Assembly (NCBI GenBank): GCA_902603705.1
Contig: CACKVQ010000013.1
Location: forward strand, 1-35,491
Direction: 5' to 3'
DNA: 35,491 nucleotides
DNA from: Puniceicoccaceae bacterium
GTDB taxonomy: Bacteria; Verrucomicrobiota; Verrucomicrobiia; Opitutales; Coraliomargaritaceae
Part shown: in pieces, positions 1-8,008 of the stretch
How positions within the stretch are numbered: position 1 is the first letter of the stretch
Layout of the letters: each line of letters begins with the position of its first letter
Notes under the pieces: model-generated
What the model was told of the DNA's origin: nothing
The model's database searches: none
The model's input: the letters and a program-made list of their open reading frames with translations, nothing else
Program-made: the position numbers and the translations under genes

Positions 1-1257
1 GGCTAATTCTATATTAATTTCAGCACCGATATATGCTGAACGTTGGTGTCTTGTTAACAAAGAACTTTCTTCTATTACTGAGGTGGATCCTGAGCTTTTA
101 ATCAGAGTAAAATCAGCATCATTATTTACACATAATGACCCTTTTAATTTTAAATTTATTACTTTTGCTGGATTTTCACAACAAAGTCTCTGCATTAATT
201 TTATACGAGGTAATATATCCATCCCATAGCGGCTAAGCAGCAAAGGATATCCATGTTGTATACCTGCTATACCTCCCCAAGCATCAAAAAATGGTTTATC
301 CCTCTTCATTTCAGGAGGGCTTGGGGAATGATCAGATCCTATAGTGTCAATTAAATTATCAAAGACTGCTTCCTCCATTGCTCTCATTCGAGCCTTAGAA
401 CGCAATGGCGGCGCGCACTTAGCGTCTGCACCAATACTGTCAGCATCTACTCTTGAAAATAACAAATAGTGCGGACACGTCTCACATGTAATATCTACTC
501 CTTGACGTTTAGCATTCTGTATTAAATTTAAAACTTCAACTGAGCTGACATGCACAATAGTTATCGGGCATCCTGTTTCTACAGACAATTCGATTGCAGT
601 TTTAGTAGCGCTAATTTCAGCTTCAACAGGCCTAGAAGCATCCCAGTCAAATGCAGAAACTGTTCTTTTTAAGCGCTTTGAAGCGCGATTTAACACTACC
701 TTGTCTTCTGCATGTAAAGCTAGACGTCGACCTGTTTGCGCAATTCGAAACATAGCTTCACGTAATGTAGAATTATCTGAATTTTCAAAATCATCATTAC
801 CACTAGGAGCCATAAAGGCTTTGAAACCGATGACTCCAGCTTCTGCAAGAGGTTCTAAATCATTAACATTTCCAGGCACTACCCCACCCCATAGCCCAAA
901 ATCCAAATATGACTTATTATTTATAGCTGATAGCTTAGTCTTGAAAGCATCTACACTAGTTGTTGACGGTATACTGTTTAGAGGCATTTCAGCCAAGTAA
1001 GTTATTCCTGCTGCGCTAGCAGCAGCGCTACCAGTCTTAAAACCTTCCCAGTGCGAACGCCCAGGTTCATTAAAATGAACATGAAGATCTATCGATCCAG
1101 GTAGACAATACGCACAATCACCATCTACTTCATTTCTTGCAGATCCTGTTACAGTGGGAGAAATTTCAGCAAATCTTTCATCAATTATTCCCAAATCCAC
1201 AAATTTCCATGCGTCATCTTTAATGATTCGAACATTTCTAATTATTGTATCAAACAT
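1..1257 (-). CDS. allB: Allantoinase (3' end cut by window)
   Basis: Cyclic amidohydrolase that opens the hydantoin ring of allantoin to give allantoate. The reading frame starts at the ATG at 1257 and stays open through 419 codons to the window edge, so about 30-40 C-terminal residues are missing if the protein has the usual length near 450. Visible metal-site motifs are HVHFNEPGR near residue 60 (the HxH pair), GFKAFM (the lysine expected to be carboxylated), LHAED, IVHVSS and GSDHSP (the catalytic aspartate). The HFNEPGR version of the first motif is typical of allantoinase rather than dihydroorotase or hydantoinase. It lies 4 bases after the allantoate amidohydrolase stop and is the last visible gene of the ureide operon. 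Identification is firm; only the end is unseen. Confidence 0.93.
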   Translation of the reverse strand, partial: MFDTIIRNVRIIKDDAWKFVDLGIIDERFAEISPTVTGSARNEVDGDCAYCLPGSIDLHVHFNEPGRSHWEGFKTGSAAASAAGITYLAEMPLNSIPSTTSVDAFKTKLSAINNKSYLDFGLWGGVVPGNVNDLEPLAEAGVIGFKAFMAPSGNDDFENSDNSTLREAMFRIAQTGRRLALHAEDKVVLNRASKRLKRTVSAFDWDASRPVEAEISATKTAIELSVETGCPITIVHVSSVEVLNLIQNAKRQGVDITCETCPHYLLFSRVDADSIGADAKCAPPLRSKARMRAMEEAVFDNLIDTIGSDHSPSPPEMKRDKPFFDAWGGIAGIQHGYPLLLSRYGMDILPRIKLMQRLCCENPAKVINLKLKGSLCVNNDADFTLIKSSGSTSVIEESSLLTRHQRSAYIGAEINIELA

Positions 1258-1261
1258 GACA

Positions 1262-2524
1262 CTAACAATTAATATCTATAGTGAGTACGGACTGTAGCAT
1301 AGCTTTAAAAGCAAGTATACAATCAGCATTTGAAGCAAATTCGTCAGGATGATGACTGAGTCCGTCTTTGCAACGCACAGCTAGCATACTTGTAGGACAT
1401 ATTTGCGCTACTTTCATACTATCATGACCAGCTCCACTAAACATACGAATAGAACTACCCTGTATAATATCACAACTTTCGGACAATATATCGGTAAGTT
1501 TTTCATCTAATTTGGCATCTCTAGCCTCATGAACTAAGTTATACTCAAATTTCAGATTTGTTAGTTTCGCTATGGATTTTATTTGTTTACTTAGTTTATC
1601 ATGTATCTGTCTTAAACCTTTCAGATTTGGATAACGCATATCAATTGAAAACTTTACCCTACCTGGTATAACATTACTAGCATTTGGTATCACCTCCAGG
1701 TGGCCAACAGTAGCTCTTATACTCTCATCACTTTTGCATAATTGATTAACAGCCAAAATCATTTCACTTGCTACAGGCAACGGGTCTTTTCGTAAACTTG
1801 CAGGGATAGTACCCGCATGCCCTGCACAACCGTCTAAAATTATTTCTGAGCGAATTTGAGCTGCTATGTTCGTAAACACGCCCAATGCAATATTTGAATT
1901 TTCTAAGACAGGACCCTGTTCAATATGAGCTTCCAAAAACAAATCTTGGGGTCGTATGTAAGGACTTTGATGTGCATTTAGAATAGTATCAACTGATTCT
2001 GCACGATCAACTAACCACTCTCCAAGCGTCTTTCCATATTCATCTTCTTTATGAAGCCATTCTTCTTCAAACTGACCACTTAAATATGCACTACCCAAAA
2101 ATGTAGTATTAAAACGCACACCTTCCTCATCACTGAATGCTAAAACTGATAGATTATGGTTAAAAGGATGTTTTGATTCAGAGATAACTTCAGCTACGGC
2201 AATTCCAATTAAAACACCCAAAATTCCATCAAATGCTCCAGCATTAACAACAGTATCATAATGCGACCCTAAATGTATACGGGGGGCCTCTGTTCCGTTT
2301 TTTGAAAATGATATTTGTCCGTACACATTGGTTAATGGATCATAAAATGTTTCCATGCCTGCAGCAGCCATCCAGTTTTTTAACTTATAAGCAGCCTCTT
2401 CAGCAGCTGGTGAGAATATTGTACGCTCGATCCAATCATTTCTTTGTGAAATTCTACGCATTATAGCCAGACGTTTTATCAAACGTTCACCTGCTGATTG
2501 TGTAGCGATTTCGAGCAAATCCAT
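1262..2524 (-). CDS. allC: Allantoate amidohydrolase (M20 family)
   Basis: Metal-dependent amidohydrolase of the M20/AllC-HyuC family, 420 residues as usual for the family. It is expected to convert allantoate to (S)-ureidoglycine, ammonia and CO2. Metal-site motifs are GSHYDTV (His88), GAFDG (Asp99), SDEEG (Glu133/Glu134), LEAHIEQGP and a C-terminal SHHPDE. The dimerisation-domain motif GHAGTIP and the GAGHDSM motif are also those of allantoate and N-carbamoyl-amino-acid hydrolases. Sequence alone does not separate AllC from beta-ureidopropionase or N-carbamoyl hydrolases, but the neighbours (allantoinase 4 bases downstream, HIU hydrolase just upstream) decide for allantoate. The start is an ATG 4 bases after the preceding stop, without a clear ribosome binding site. 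Confidence 0.92.
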   Translation of the reverse strand: MDLLEIATQSAGERLIKRLAIMRRISQRNDWIERTIFSPAAEEAAYKLKNWMAAAGMETFYDPLTNVYGQISFSKNGTEAPRIHLGSHYDTVVNAGAFDGILGVLIGIAVAEVISESKHPFNHNLSVLAFSDEEGVRFNTTFLGSAYLSGQFEEEWLHKEDEYGKTLGEWLVDRAESVDTILNAHQSPYIRPQDLFLEAHIEQGPVLENSNIALGVFTNIAAQIRSEIILDGCAGHAGTIPASLRKDPLPVASEMILAVNQLCKSDESIRATVGHLEVIPNASNVIPGRVKFSIDMRYPNLKGLRQIHDKLSKQIKSIAKLTNLKFEYNLVHEARDAKLDEKLTDILSESCDIIQGSSIRMFSGAGHDSMKVAQICPTSMLAVRCKDGLSHHPDEFASNADCILAFKAMLQSVLTIDINC

Positions 2525-2528
2525 TCAA

Positions 2529-2885
2529 TTAACTCCCGCGATATGTTGAATAACTCCAAGGAGAACAAAGCAAAGGTACGTGATAGCTCTCCCCTTTAAC
2601 TAAGTTTACTTGTAATACTACCTGGTCTAAGAAGGGAGGATCGGAGAGTTGCACACTCATTCTCGAGAAATAACTAGCTATATCAAAGCTAAGCCGATAG
2701 CTACCTGTAATTAAAGCCTCACCTGAAATAATAGCTTCACTAGATCTACCACCCTCATTAGTTGTTCCAGAAGATATTTGATGCCAATTTCCCTTTGATT
2801 TTTCAAACTCTAAAGTCCACATAACTCCGGATGCGGGTTTACCATGGTATGTATCTAGAACGTGAGTAGTAAGTTTAGCATTCAT
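2529..2885 (-). CDS. hiuH: 5-hydroxyisourate hydrolase (transthyretin-like)
   Basis: Hydrolyses 5-hydroxyisourate, the product of urate oxidation, to OHCU. The protein starts MNAKLTTHVLDTYHGKPASG, the standard HIUase N-terminus with the active-site histidine at residue 8, and ends in YRGS, the family's C-terminal signature. Length is 118 residues, matching the family. An in-frame start 17 codons upstream exists, but the added residues match nothing in the family and would overlap the OHCU decarboxylase, so I use the ATG at 2885, 8 bases after that gene's stop. Enzyme identity is secure. It forms a pair with the gene upstream: together they turn 5-hydroxyisourate into S-allantoin. Confidence 0.93.
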   Translation of the reverse strand: MNAKLTTHVLDTYHGKPASGVMWTLEFEKSKGNWHQISSGTTNEGGRSSEAIISGEALITGSYRLSFDIASYFSRMSVQLSDPPFLDQVVLQVNLVKGESYHVPLLCSPWSYSTYRGS

Positions 2886-2893
2886 AATAAAAT

Positions 2894-3418
2894 TTACGCA
2901 TTTGTGATATTTAATATAGAGCACAGACGATGCCATCCAATACGTGTAATTTCAAAGAGACAAGATACCCTTTCTAAATCTAAGTCTGACTGTATGCGCT
3001 TTTTTAAAATGGGCAAAACATCGACAACAGAATTCTCTGCAAGGCATAATATAAAAGGATGTCCAAAACGTTTCCTGTAACGGACTAATTCGTTTCTTAA
3101 TTGATCGATAACAAAAAGTGGTAACGAAGAAAACCCAGCTTTGGTCTGTTCTTCCTGTGAAAATCTTGTCAAATTTGGAAGTTGCTCTAATTTTGCCGCT
3201 AAATCAGGGTGAGCTCTAATTAATGCCAATTGGGTATCAAGAGATGCATTATTAATTAATGAAACACATATTTTATGTAATTCCTCAACCGTATTAAATG
3301 GACGGTGATTTAATGTTTCTTCAATAACCCACGGAGAATGCTCGTATACACCTCTCAAGGCGCTAGCATATTTTATATTATCGAATTTATTTAGTTGGTT
3401 TAAGCTAACCACACTCAT
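2894..3418 (-). CDS. uraD: OHCU decarboxylase
   Basis: 2-oxo-4-hydroxy-4-carboxy-5-ureidoimidazoline decarboxylase, which makes S-allantoin from the HIU hydrolase product. It is 174 residues, the usual length. The key motif RAHPDLA (catalytic His70) is followed by a SQEEQ segment carrying the expected acidic residue near 89-90, then the conserved FGHPFILC around 118-125 and a late ITRIGWHR stretch supplying the arginine. It is a free-standing enzyme, not fused to urate oxidase or HIU hydrolase as in some bacteria. It lies 7 bases after the transporter stop and 8 bases before the HIU hydrolase start, so it is co-transcribed with both. Confidence 0.92.
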   Translation of the reverse strand: MSVVSLNQLNKFDNIKYASALRGVYEHSPWVIEETLNHRPFNTVEELHKICVSLINNASLDTQLALIRAHPDLAAKLEQLPNLTRFSQEEQTKAGFSSLPLFVIDQLRNELVRYRKRFGHPFILCLAENSVVDVLPILKKRIQSDLDLERVSCLFEITRIGWHRLCSILNITNA

Positions 3419-3425
3419 CTGAAAA

Positions 3426-4346
3426 CTAATTGATTTGTGAATTACGACCCACGTTAAAATTATCTGCTAAATTATAAGTTATTATTCCTAAAAGAACGAG
3501 AAAAACACCTATAACTTTAAATAAATTGAGAGACTCTCCAAGCAGAATAAAAGCACTGAAAACAGCTATTGGTAACTCTATTGATGCTACGACTCCTCCT
3601 AGACTACTTCCAGTTAAGGGTAATCCTTTCATTAAAAAAATAACTGGCATCGTTTGACCCACTATTCCTAGTAAAATAGAAAAAATATAAAACTTAAAAC
3701 TATTATCTCCAAGATCATACCACAAATGTGGCTCAAAATATAAAATAGTAATACAGCCTAAAAAACCAATTCCAGATACCGTAAAAGATCGAAATTCAGC
3801 AGAGGCATATTTTCCAATGTTAGGAGTTAAGATAAATACAATAGCATAACATAAAGACGCGCAAGTGGCTGTAATAACTGATGCTAAGATGTTTGTTTCA
3901 TTAAATTTAGTAAGAATCTGAGTGGTCAAAGCAGCACCAAAAAGTACAGACAATATAGCTATAGTTTTAATAAAAGATAAATGCTCGTCCTTTCTTATTA
4001 GAGATTGCCCATAGACAATTGGTAAATAAAGAAACATTAACGTAGCAGGAATAGCAACTGGTCCTAAACTATAGGATAGAAAAAGAAAATAACCAACACC
4101 AACTGTTGCTAAGCCTATAATTATCAATCTAAACCATTGATAAAAGCCAGATGGTCGTATGTGCTTAAAAAACTTAGACCAAAATAAGGAAAAAAAGACA
4201 CAAGCAAACGATACTTCCACTAAAAATATTTGCATAAAAGAAGCGCCAAGTCCCAAAGCATATTTAATCATTACACCGTGAAAACCCCAGCATATACCAC
4301 TAATAGCTACATAGGCTGCACCTTTACTAACACTGCTAAAACTCAA
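3426..4346 (-). CDS. EamA/DMT-family inner-membrane transporter
   Basis: A 306-residue, very hydrophobic protein with about ten membrane segments arranged as two EamA halves, as in drug/metabolite transporters. The N-terminal AYVAISGICWGFHGVMIKYA and the later GGVVASIELPIAVFSAFILLG stretch resemble the start of the first half and the end of the second half in this family. The start overlaps the cupin gene by 11 bases, so the two are translationally linked. The substrate cannot be read from the sequence; its position inside a ureide operon suggests movement of a purine, ureide or breakdown product across the inner membrane. This is inference, since EamA proteins have very diverse substrates. 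Confidence 0.85.
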   Translation of the reverse strand: MSFSSVSKGAAYVAISGICWGFHGVMIKYALGLGASFMQIFLVEVSFACVFFSLFWSKFFKHIRPSGFYQWFRLIIIGLATVGVGYFLFLSYSLGPVAIPATLMFLYLPIVYGQSLIRKDEHLSFIKTIAILSVLFGAALTTQILTKFNETNILASVITATCASLCYAIVFILTPNIGKYASAEFRSFTVSGIGFLGCITILYFEPHLWYDLGDNSFKFYIFSILLGIVGQTMPVIFLMKGLPLTGSSLGGVVASIELPIAVFSAFILLGESLNLFKVIGVFLVLLGIITYNLADNFNVGRNSQIN

Positions 4347-4698
4347 AAATTTGGTCCTCCATTGTCCAAGGTGGCGAACAAGTTACACACATTAATAAGT
4401 CGGAATTAGTGTTATTTCTAATAGAGTGCCACTTACCAGGTTCAATCGCCACGGCTTGCCCAGCAGAAATCAATCTTTCTTCATCGTCTAAGTGCATTAT
4501 TCCTGAGCCTTCGATAATTTGGTAGGATTCCTCACTTAATATATGGTAATGTTTTTTTACAGTTTCACCAGGAGGTATAGTAATACTTGCCACACTAAAA
4601 TTTTTTAAGTTAGAGCTACATGGACCTATAAACTCTGTTGCCACAGACTTATCGTCGGCAACATATTGCTTACAATTAGAAATGGTTACTATTTTCAT
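4336..4698 (-). CDS. Single-domain cupin protein in ureide operon
   Basis: A 120-residue single cupin. The first cupin motif has His50, His52 and Glu57 in HYHILSEESY, and the second has His91 in PGKWHSIRNN, so a complete 3-His/1-Glu metal site is present. The C-terminus (CSPPWTMED) resembles other small stand-alone cupins. It is the first gene of the operon and overlaps the transporter start by 11 bases. Function is not known from sequence. (S)-ureidoglycine aminohydrolase, the enzyme acting after allantoate amidohydrolase, is also a cupin, but it is a double-cupin protein of about twice this length, so a role in that step is only a hypothesis. A sensor or isomerase role is equally possible. 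Confidence 0.8.
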   Translation of the reverse strand: MKIVTISNCKQYVADDKSVATEFIGPCSSNLKNFSVASITIPPGETVKKHYHILSEESYQIIEGSGIMHLDDEERLISAGQAVAIEPGKWHSIRNNTNSDLLMCVTCSPPWTMEDQIFEF

Positions 4699-4708
4699 AT
4701 ATATTTTA

Positions 4709-4720
4709 AAATTATAATTT
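4709..4720. promoter_or_regulatory. Candidate divergent promoter for ureide operon and HAD genes
   Basis: The 55-base gap between the divergent cupin and HAD genes contains a perfect 12-base palindrome, AAATTATAATTT. Because of the symmetry a full TATAAT hexamer reads on each strand: 4713-4718 on plus, 35 bases before the HAD start, and 4711-4716 on minus, about 12 bases before the cupin start. No matching -35 element is evident, and AT-rich DNA makes such words by chance. Confidence 0.35.
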
Positions 4721-4753
4721 ATATATATTATCTTAATTATAAAATGTAATTTA

Positions 4754-5416
4754 ATGCAACATATCCTATTTGATTTAGACGGAACTTTAATAGATCACTT
4801 CACTACAATCACAAAGAGTGTAATACATACACAACGTACTCTGGGCCTCCCAGAAAGTAACTACAGTACAGTCAGGAATGCAGTTGGTGAGTCTCTCCCG
4901 GTCACGTTAGGAAAACTTTGTGGAAATGAAAAAGTCTCTTTAGCCGAACCGATATTCTGCTCTTATTTTGAAAAGAATATATTTGATGGTTTATTTGCCC
5001 TATCTGGCACAGAATGGCTTTTAAAATCACTTTATGAAAAAGGGAACAAACTTGGAGTATTTACTAATAAGTATACTAAATATAGCCAAATAGTTCTAGA
5101 AAAATTAAAATTGGCCACTTATTTTAGTGAAATTATAGGTACTGGTGAGCCTGATTGTCCTTACAGAAAACCTAATCCTATTTTTACTGCTTATGCTTTA
5201 GAGAAAATGGATTGTACCTCAGAGGAAGTAATAATGATCGGGGATTCACCATATGATATAGATGCGGCAGAAGCGGGTTGTATGAAATATTACTTAGTCT
5301 CAACAGGTAGTCATAGCTATGAAGAACTCGCGAAGTACGCAGATAAGAACAAGATCTATAAAAATCTTTACGAACTCGGAGAGCAGGTTTTTAAGCTCAA
5401 TCCTACAAAAGATTAA
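4754..5416 (+). CDS. HAD-family hydrolase, phosphoglycolate-phosphatase-like
   Basis: A 220-residue haloacid-dehalogenase phosphatase of the Gph/PGP type. Motif I is FDLDGTLID (Asp7 nucleophile, Asp9), motif II has Thr104 in FTNKYT, motif III has Lys139 in RKPNP, and motif IV is IGDSPYDIDAAEAG with Asp164 and Asp168. The helical cap inserted after motif I fits a subclass I phosphatase acting on small phosphorylated metabolites. The substrate is not determined by the sequence. It is the first of two consecutive, equally long HAD genes and is transcribed away from the ureide operon across a 55-base gap. The ATG has no Shine-Dalgarno sequence. Confidence 0.88.
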   Translation: MQHILFDLDGTLIDHFTTITKSVIHTQRTLGLPESNYSTVRNAVGESLPVTLGKLCGNEKVSLAEPIFCSYFEKNIFDGLFALSGTEWLLKSLYEKGNKLGVFTNKYTKYSQIVLEKLKLATYFSEIIGTGEPDCPYRKPNPIFTAYALEKMDCTSEEVIMIGDSPYDIDAAEAGCMKYYLVSTGSHSYEELAKYADKNKIYKNLYELGEQVFKLNPTKD

Positions 5417-5430
5417 ACAAATAATTTTAT

Positions 5431-6093
5431 ATGCCCACTGATAAAATCCTTATGTGTCCTAGTGCAGTCCTTTGGGATTTAGATGGAACTCTCATCGATC
5501 AGACAATTCCGATAATTGAGTGCTATACGCATACAATAACAAGTCTGGGATATTCTACGCCTGATAGTAATATTATTAAACGTAGTTTAGGTAGGACATT
5601 AGCTTCAACTATGGAGGTATTTATAGAGGATAAAGATATGGAAGAGGCCTGTAAGATTTTTCGTAACAAATTTCCTAAGATTATGTTTGATGGAATGGTT
5701 GTTTTATCGGGCGCTATTGAATGTATAAAAAGCGCCCACAATGCTAGAATCCCTCAAGCTATTATTACTAATAAAGACGGAAATACTGCACGAAAAGTAA
5801 GTAAATTTTCCGGATTTTCTAAATATATCTCCACATGCATTGGAAGTTCAGATACCAGATGGAACAAGCCTGATCGTAGACTTACTGAACACGTCATTAA
5901 CCTATTAAAAGTAAGTTATAGTAACATTATAGTTATTGGCGACTCACCTACAGATGTAAATGTTGCTCAAAATGCTGGACTTGTAGCCTACTGTGTTGCA
6001 ACAGGAGCACACGACGAAGCAGAATTAAAAGATGCAGGTGCAGCAGCTACATTTAAAAATCTGCCAAATCTCTATCAGATATTCAACTACTAA
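5431..6093 (+). CDS. HAD-family hydrolase, paralogue of the preceding gene
   Basis: Another 220-residue HAD phosphatase, 14 bases after the first. Motif I is WDLDGTLID (Asp16, Asp18), motif II has Thr113 in ITNKDG, motif III Lys146 in NKPDRR, and motif IV IGDSPTDVNVAQNAG with Asp171 and Asp175. All catalytic residues are present. Overall layout matches the neighbour, including the FDG(M/L) cap segment and the late ATGAH / STGSH motif, which suggests an old tandem duplication, though the copies are now well diverged. Substrate unknown; the two may share a pathway or have split specificities. Confidence 0.87.
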   Translation: MPTDKILMCPSAVLWDLDGTLIDQTIPIIECYTHTITSLGYSTPDSNIIKRSLGRTLASTMEVFIEDKDMEEACKIFRNKFPKIMFDGMVVLSGAIECIKSAHNARIPQAIITNKDGNTARKVSKFSGFSKYISTCIGSSDTRWNKPDRRLTEHVINLLKVSYSNIIVIGDSPTDVNVAQNAGLVAYCVATGAHDEAELKDAGAAATFKNLPNLYQIFNY

Positions 6094-6131
6094 TAACAAA
6101 GTTGTATATATTAATTTTTAGAACTTTCCAA

Positions 6132-6161
6132 ATTTATATCCTATTTTATTAAAATATAAAT
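6132..6161. repeat. AT-rich inverted repeat upstream of thioesterase gene
   Basis: ATTTATAT at 6132-6139 and its exact reverse complement ATATAAAT at 6154-6161 are separated by 14 bases and end 11 bases before the thioesterase ATG. It may be part of a promoter (the right arm looks like a -10 box) or an operator. In DNA this AT-rich an 8-base inverted repeat can be accidental. Confidence 0.3.
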
Positions 6162-6172
6162 AATACAGAATT

Positions 6173-6574
6173 ATGATTAATACATCAAATAATATCCGTG
6201 TACGATACGCTGAGACTGATCGCATGGATATCGTATATCATGCAAACTATCTCGTATGGTTTGAAACAGCTAGGATAAACATGCTCGATCAAATAGGCTT
6301 GCCCTATCGTGAGATCGAAAAACAAGGCTTATATCTTCCTGTCTTAAACATTAGTGTAGAATACAAGATTCCTGCACGATTTGATGATATTCTAGATATT
6401 CACATCATTATGACAAAAAAGCCACGAGCGCGTATTCACTTTGAATACGAAGTAATTAGAGATAATGAAATTTTAGCTACTGGAAAATCTAGCCACGCTT
6501 TTATTGACAGAGAGAGAAAATGCGTACGTCCACCACAGAAATTAGTGAATTTAATAGAGCTCGCGTGGTCTTAG
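6173..6574 (+). CDS. YbgC-like acyl-CoA thioesterase (4HBT)
   Basis: A 133-residue single hotdog-fold protein of the 4-hydroxybenzoyl-CoA thioesterase/YbgC group. The N-terminal RVRYAETDRMDIVYHANYLV carries the catalytic aspartate (Asp16) and the YHANYL signature; the following WFETAR and later RIHFEYEV segments also fit. These enzymes hydrolyse short- or branched-chain acyl-CoA, and in other bacteria a member associates with the Tol-Pal system, but no tol genes are visible here. It is 79 bases from the second HAD gene, so it may have its own promoter. It converges with the cytochrome c gene with only 13 bases between the stops and no hairpin terminator that I can see. Confidence 0.88.
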   Translation: MINTSNNIRVRYAETDRMDIVYHANYLVWFETARINMLDQIGLPYREIEKQGLYLPVLNISVEYKIPARFDDILDIHIIMTKKPRARIHFEYEVIRDNEILATGKSSHAFIDRERKCVRPPQKLVNLIELAWS

Positions 6575-6587
6575 CTACGCAATTACA

Positions 6588-7334
6588 CTAAAGTTCGGCT
6601 GTTTCTTCAGCGTCTAAAGTATTGTCATCGGTCGGTACAGCTTCAGGGATAGGACCTAAGTCTTGCTTCAGTTCGTTAGAAGACCAAGGTGTTGATCTGC
6701 TGTTATATTTTGAAGAATACTCAGCGATCATTTGCTCTGACATTTCAGGCGCTGCATTACCCCACTCTTGGCGAATATAAGTTATTACCCCAGCAATATC
6801 TTTTTCTTTTAAGCCTAAACCACCTGGACCGAAAGCGGGCATATTACCATTGTATGATTTACCATTTACGATCATTGGACCATTAAGCCCATTAATCAAA
6901 ATACGAGCTACAACTTCAGGATGACCTGTCACCCAACTAGATGCTACTAATGGAGGGTAAACTCCCGCTACACCATTACCGGAGGCTTGATGGCACTGGG
7001 CACATTGATTACGGTATATTTTAGCACCACGATCAAATAAAGATATTTCTACTGGTTTAGGGGCATCTGCAGTGGGATCAAAATCAGGGGAATACGCATC
7101 CCATCGATAACCACCTGAATGTTCTACTAGGTATACTCCACCCCAAAAACATAAAGCTGCAAAAAAGAACATGAGGACAATAGGTACCGGGGAAAAACCC
7201 TCTACAGGTTCTTCCTTTTCACGCATTAGTTGCGCATGAACATCCTGAACTTGCTCATCTTGCATAACAGCCCGCTCCATCGATCCAAGACTTTCTGAGC
7301 TAGAATTATTGGTATCGTCACTTTTACTAATCAT
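6588..7334 (-). CDS. ccoP: CcoP-like membrane-anchored monohaem cytochrome c
   Basis: Third structural subunit of the cbb3-type oxidase operon by position, 248 residues. A charged N-terminal tail of about 48 residues precedes one membrane segment (about 50-70) and a periplasmic cytochrome c domain with a single haem site CAQCH (111-115) and a probable distal ligand Met165 in GNMPAFGP. Classical CcoP has two CXXCH sites; only one is present, and an acidic tail (about 200-248) follows. The gene overlaps ccoO by 4 bases (ATGA). It most likely passes electrons to CcoO/CcoN. The symbol reflects position and topology more than close similarity. Confidence 0.82.
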   Translation of the reverse strand: MISKSDDTNNSSSESLGSMERAVMQDEQVQDVHAQLMREKEEPVEGFSPVPIVLMFFFAALCFWGGVYLVEHSGGYRWDAYSPDFDPTADAPKPVEISLFDRGAKIYRNQCAQCHQASGNGVAGVYPPLVASSWVTGHPEVVARILINGLNGPMIVNGKSYNGNMPAFGPGGLGLKEKDIAGVITYIRQEWGNAAPEMSEQMIAEYSSKYNSRSTPWSSNELKQDLGPIPEAVPTDDNTLDAEETAEL

Positions 7335-8008
7335 TCTGGAATAATAGCCTCTGGTAAACTGTAGTTGATTTTTAAGCTTAATAAATATTCTACTAAAGCT
7401 ACTGCTCGTCGAGTCGGTATTACCTCATATCCTTCCTTAGGACCATATTTAGATCCAGGAGGAAACACTAGTGCATCTTTAGAAACATTATTTTTTATTT
7501 TATGTGTCTCATAAAGAAAAGCAAATGGTGGCATCGTAGAGCCTTTAGAAACAATCTGAGGATTATAAAGATGTAGGTGGTTCCAATCTCGTCCTGCATC
7601 ACCAGCGTATCTACCGCCCAAATGGGTTAAATCTGGCCCTGTACGCATTGTACCAAGAAGAACGCGGTCTTGCATGATGTAATCACGTGCAACAGATTGT
7701 CTAGGTCCCCATCCACGGTCTATATCGGCACCAAAATCAGCGCGACGTATTTGTTGACTATGGCAATACATACACCCTAAAGAAATATATTCCAGTTTGC
7801 CTTGCTGCGCCAGTCCTACTGATTTTGAAGGATAAAGTGGATCACCTTCAACTACTACCATCTTAGTTGGGTCATCATCAGAAGGAACAAGAGCCTCTGT
7901 AGTTTGAGTCAAACTACCCAACTGAATATGACTTGTAAGAATTAAACCAACAAACGAAAATGCTAAGGCGAAAAATATACCGCAAAAAAGTAAAGGTAAG
8001 TTTTTCAT
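7331..8008 (-). CDS. ccoO: cbb3-type cytochrome c oxidase subunit II (CcoO)
   Basis: Monohaem cytochrome c subunit of cbb3 oxidase, 225 residues. An N-terminal membrane anchor (about 5-26) is followed by the haem site CMYCH (79-83) in the CcoO context [16 protein letters not shown], then WGPRQS, the GTMRTGPDL segment, and the distal ligand Met159 in [11 protein letters not shown]. All are diagnostic CcoO motifs. It carries electrons to the haem b / haem b3-CuB site of CcoN. The start overlaps the ccoN stop and the end overlaps the next gene, each by 4 bases, so the three are translationally coupled. Confidence 0.95.
   Translation of the reverse strand: MKNLPLLFCGIFFALAFSFVGLILTSHIQLGSLTQTTEALVPSDDDPTKMVVVEGDPLYPSKSVGLAQQGKLEYISLGCMYCHSQQIRRADFGADIDRGWGPRQSVARDYIMQDRVLLGTMRTGPDLTHLGGRYAGDAGRDWNHLHLYNPQIVSKGSTMPPFAFLYETHKIKNNVSKDALVFPPGSKYGPKEGYEVIPTRRAVALVEYLLSLKINYSLPEAIIPE

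Noticed and set aside
701-1000. A 99-codon plus-strand frame
   Set aside because: It is antisense to allantoinase, whose metal-binding motifs continue through this region.
2886-2936. A longer 5-hydroxyisourate hydrolase starting 17 codons upstream
   Set aside because: The extra residues are not family-like and would overlap the OHCU decarboxylase; the MNAKLTTHVLDT start is standard.
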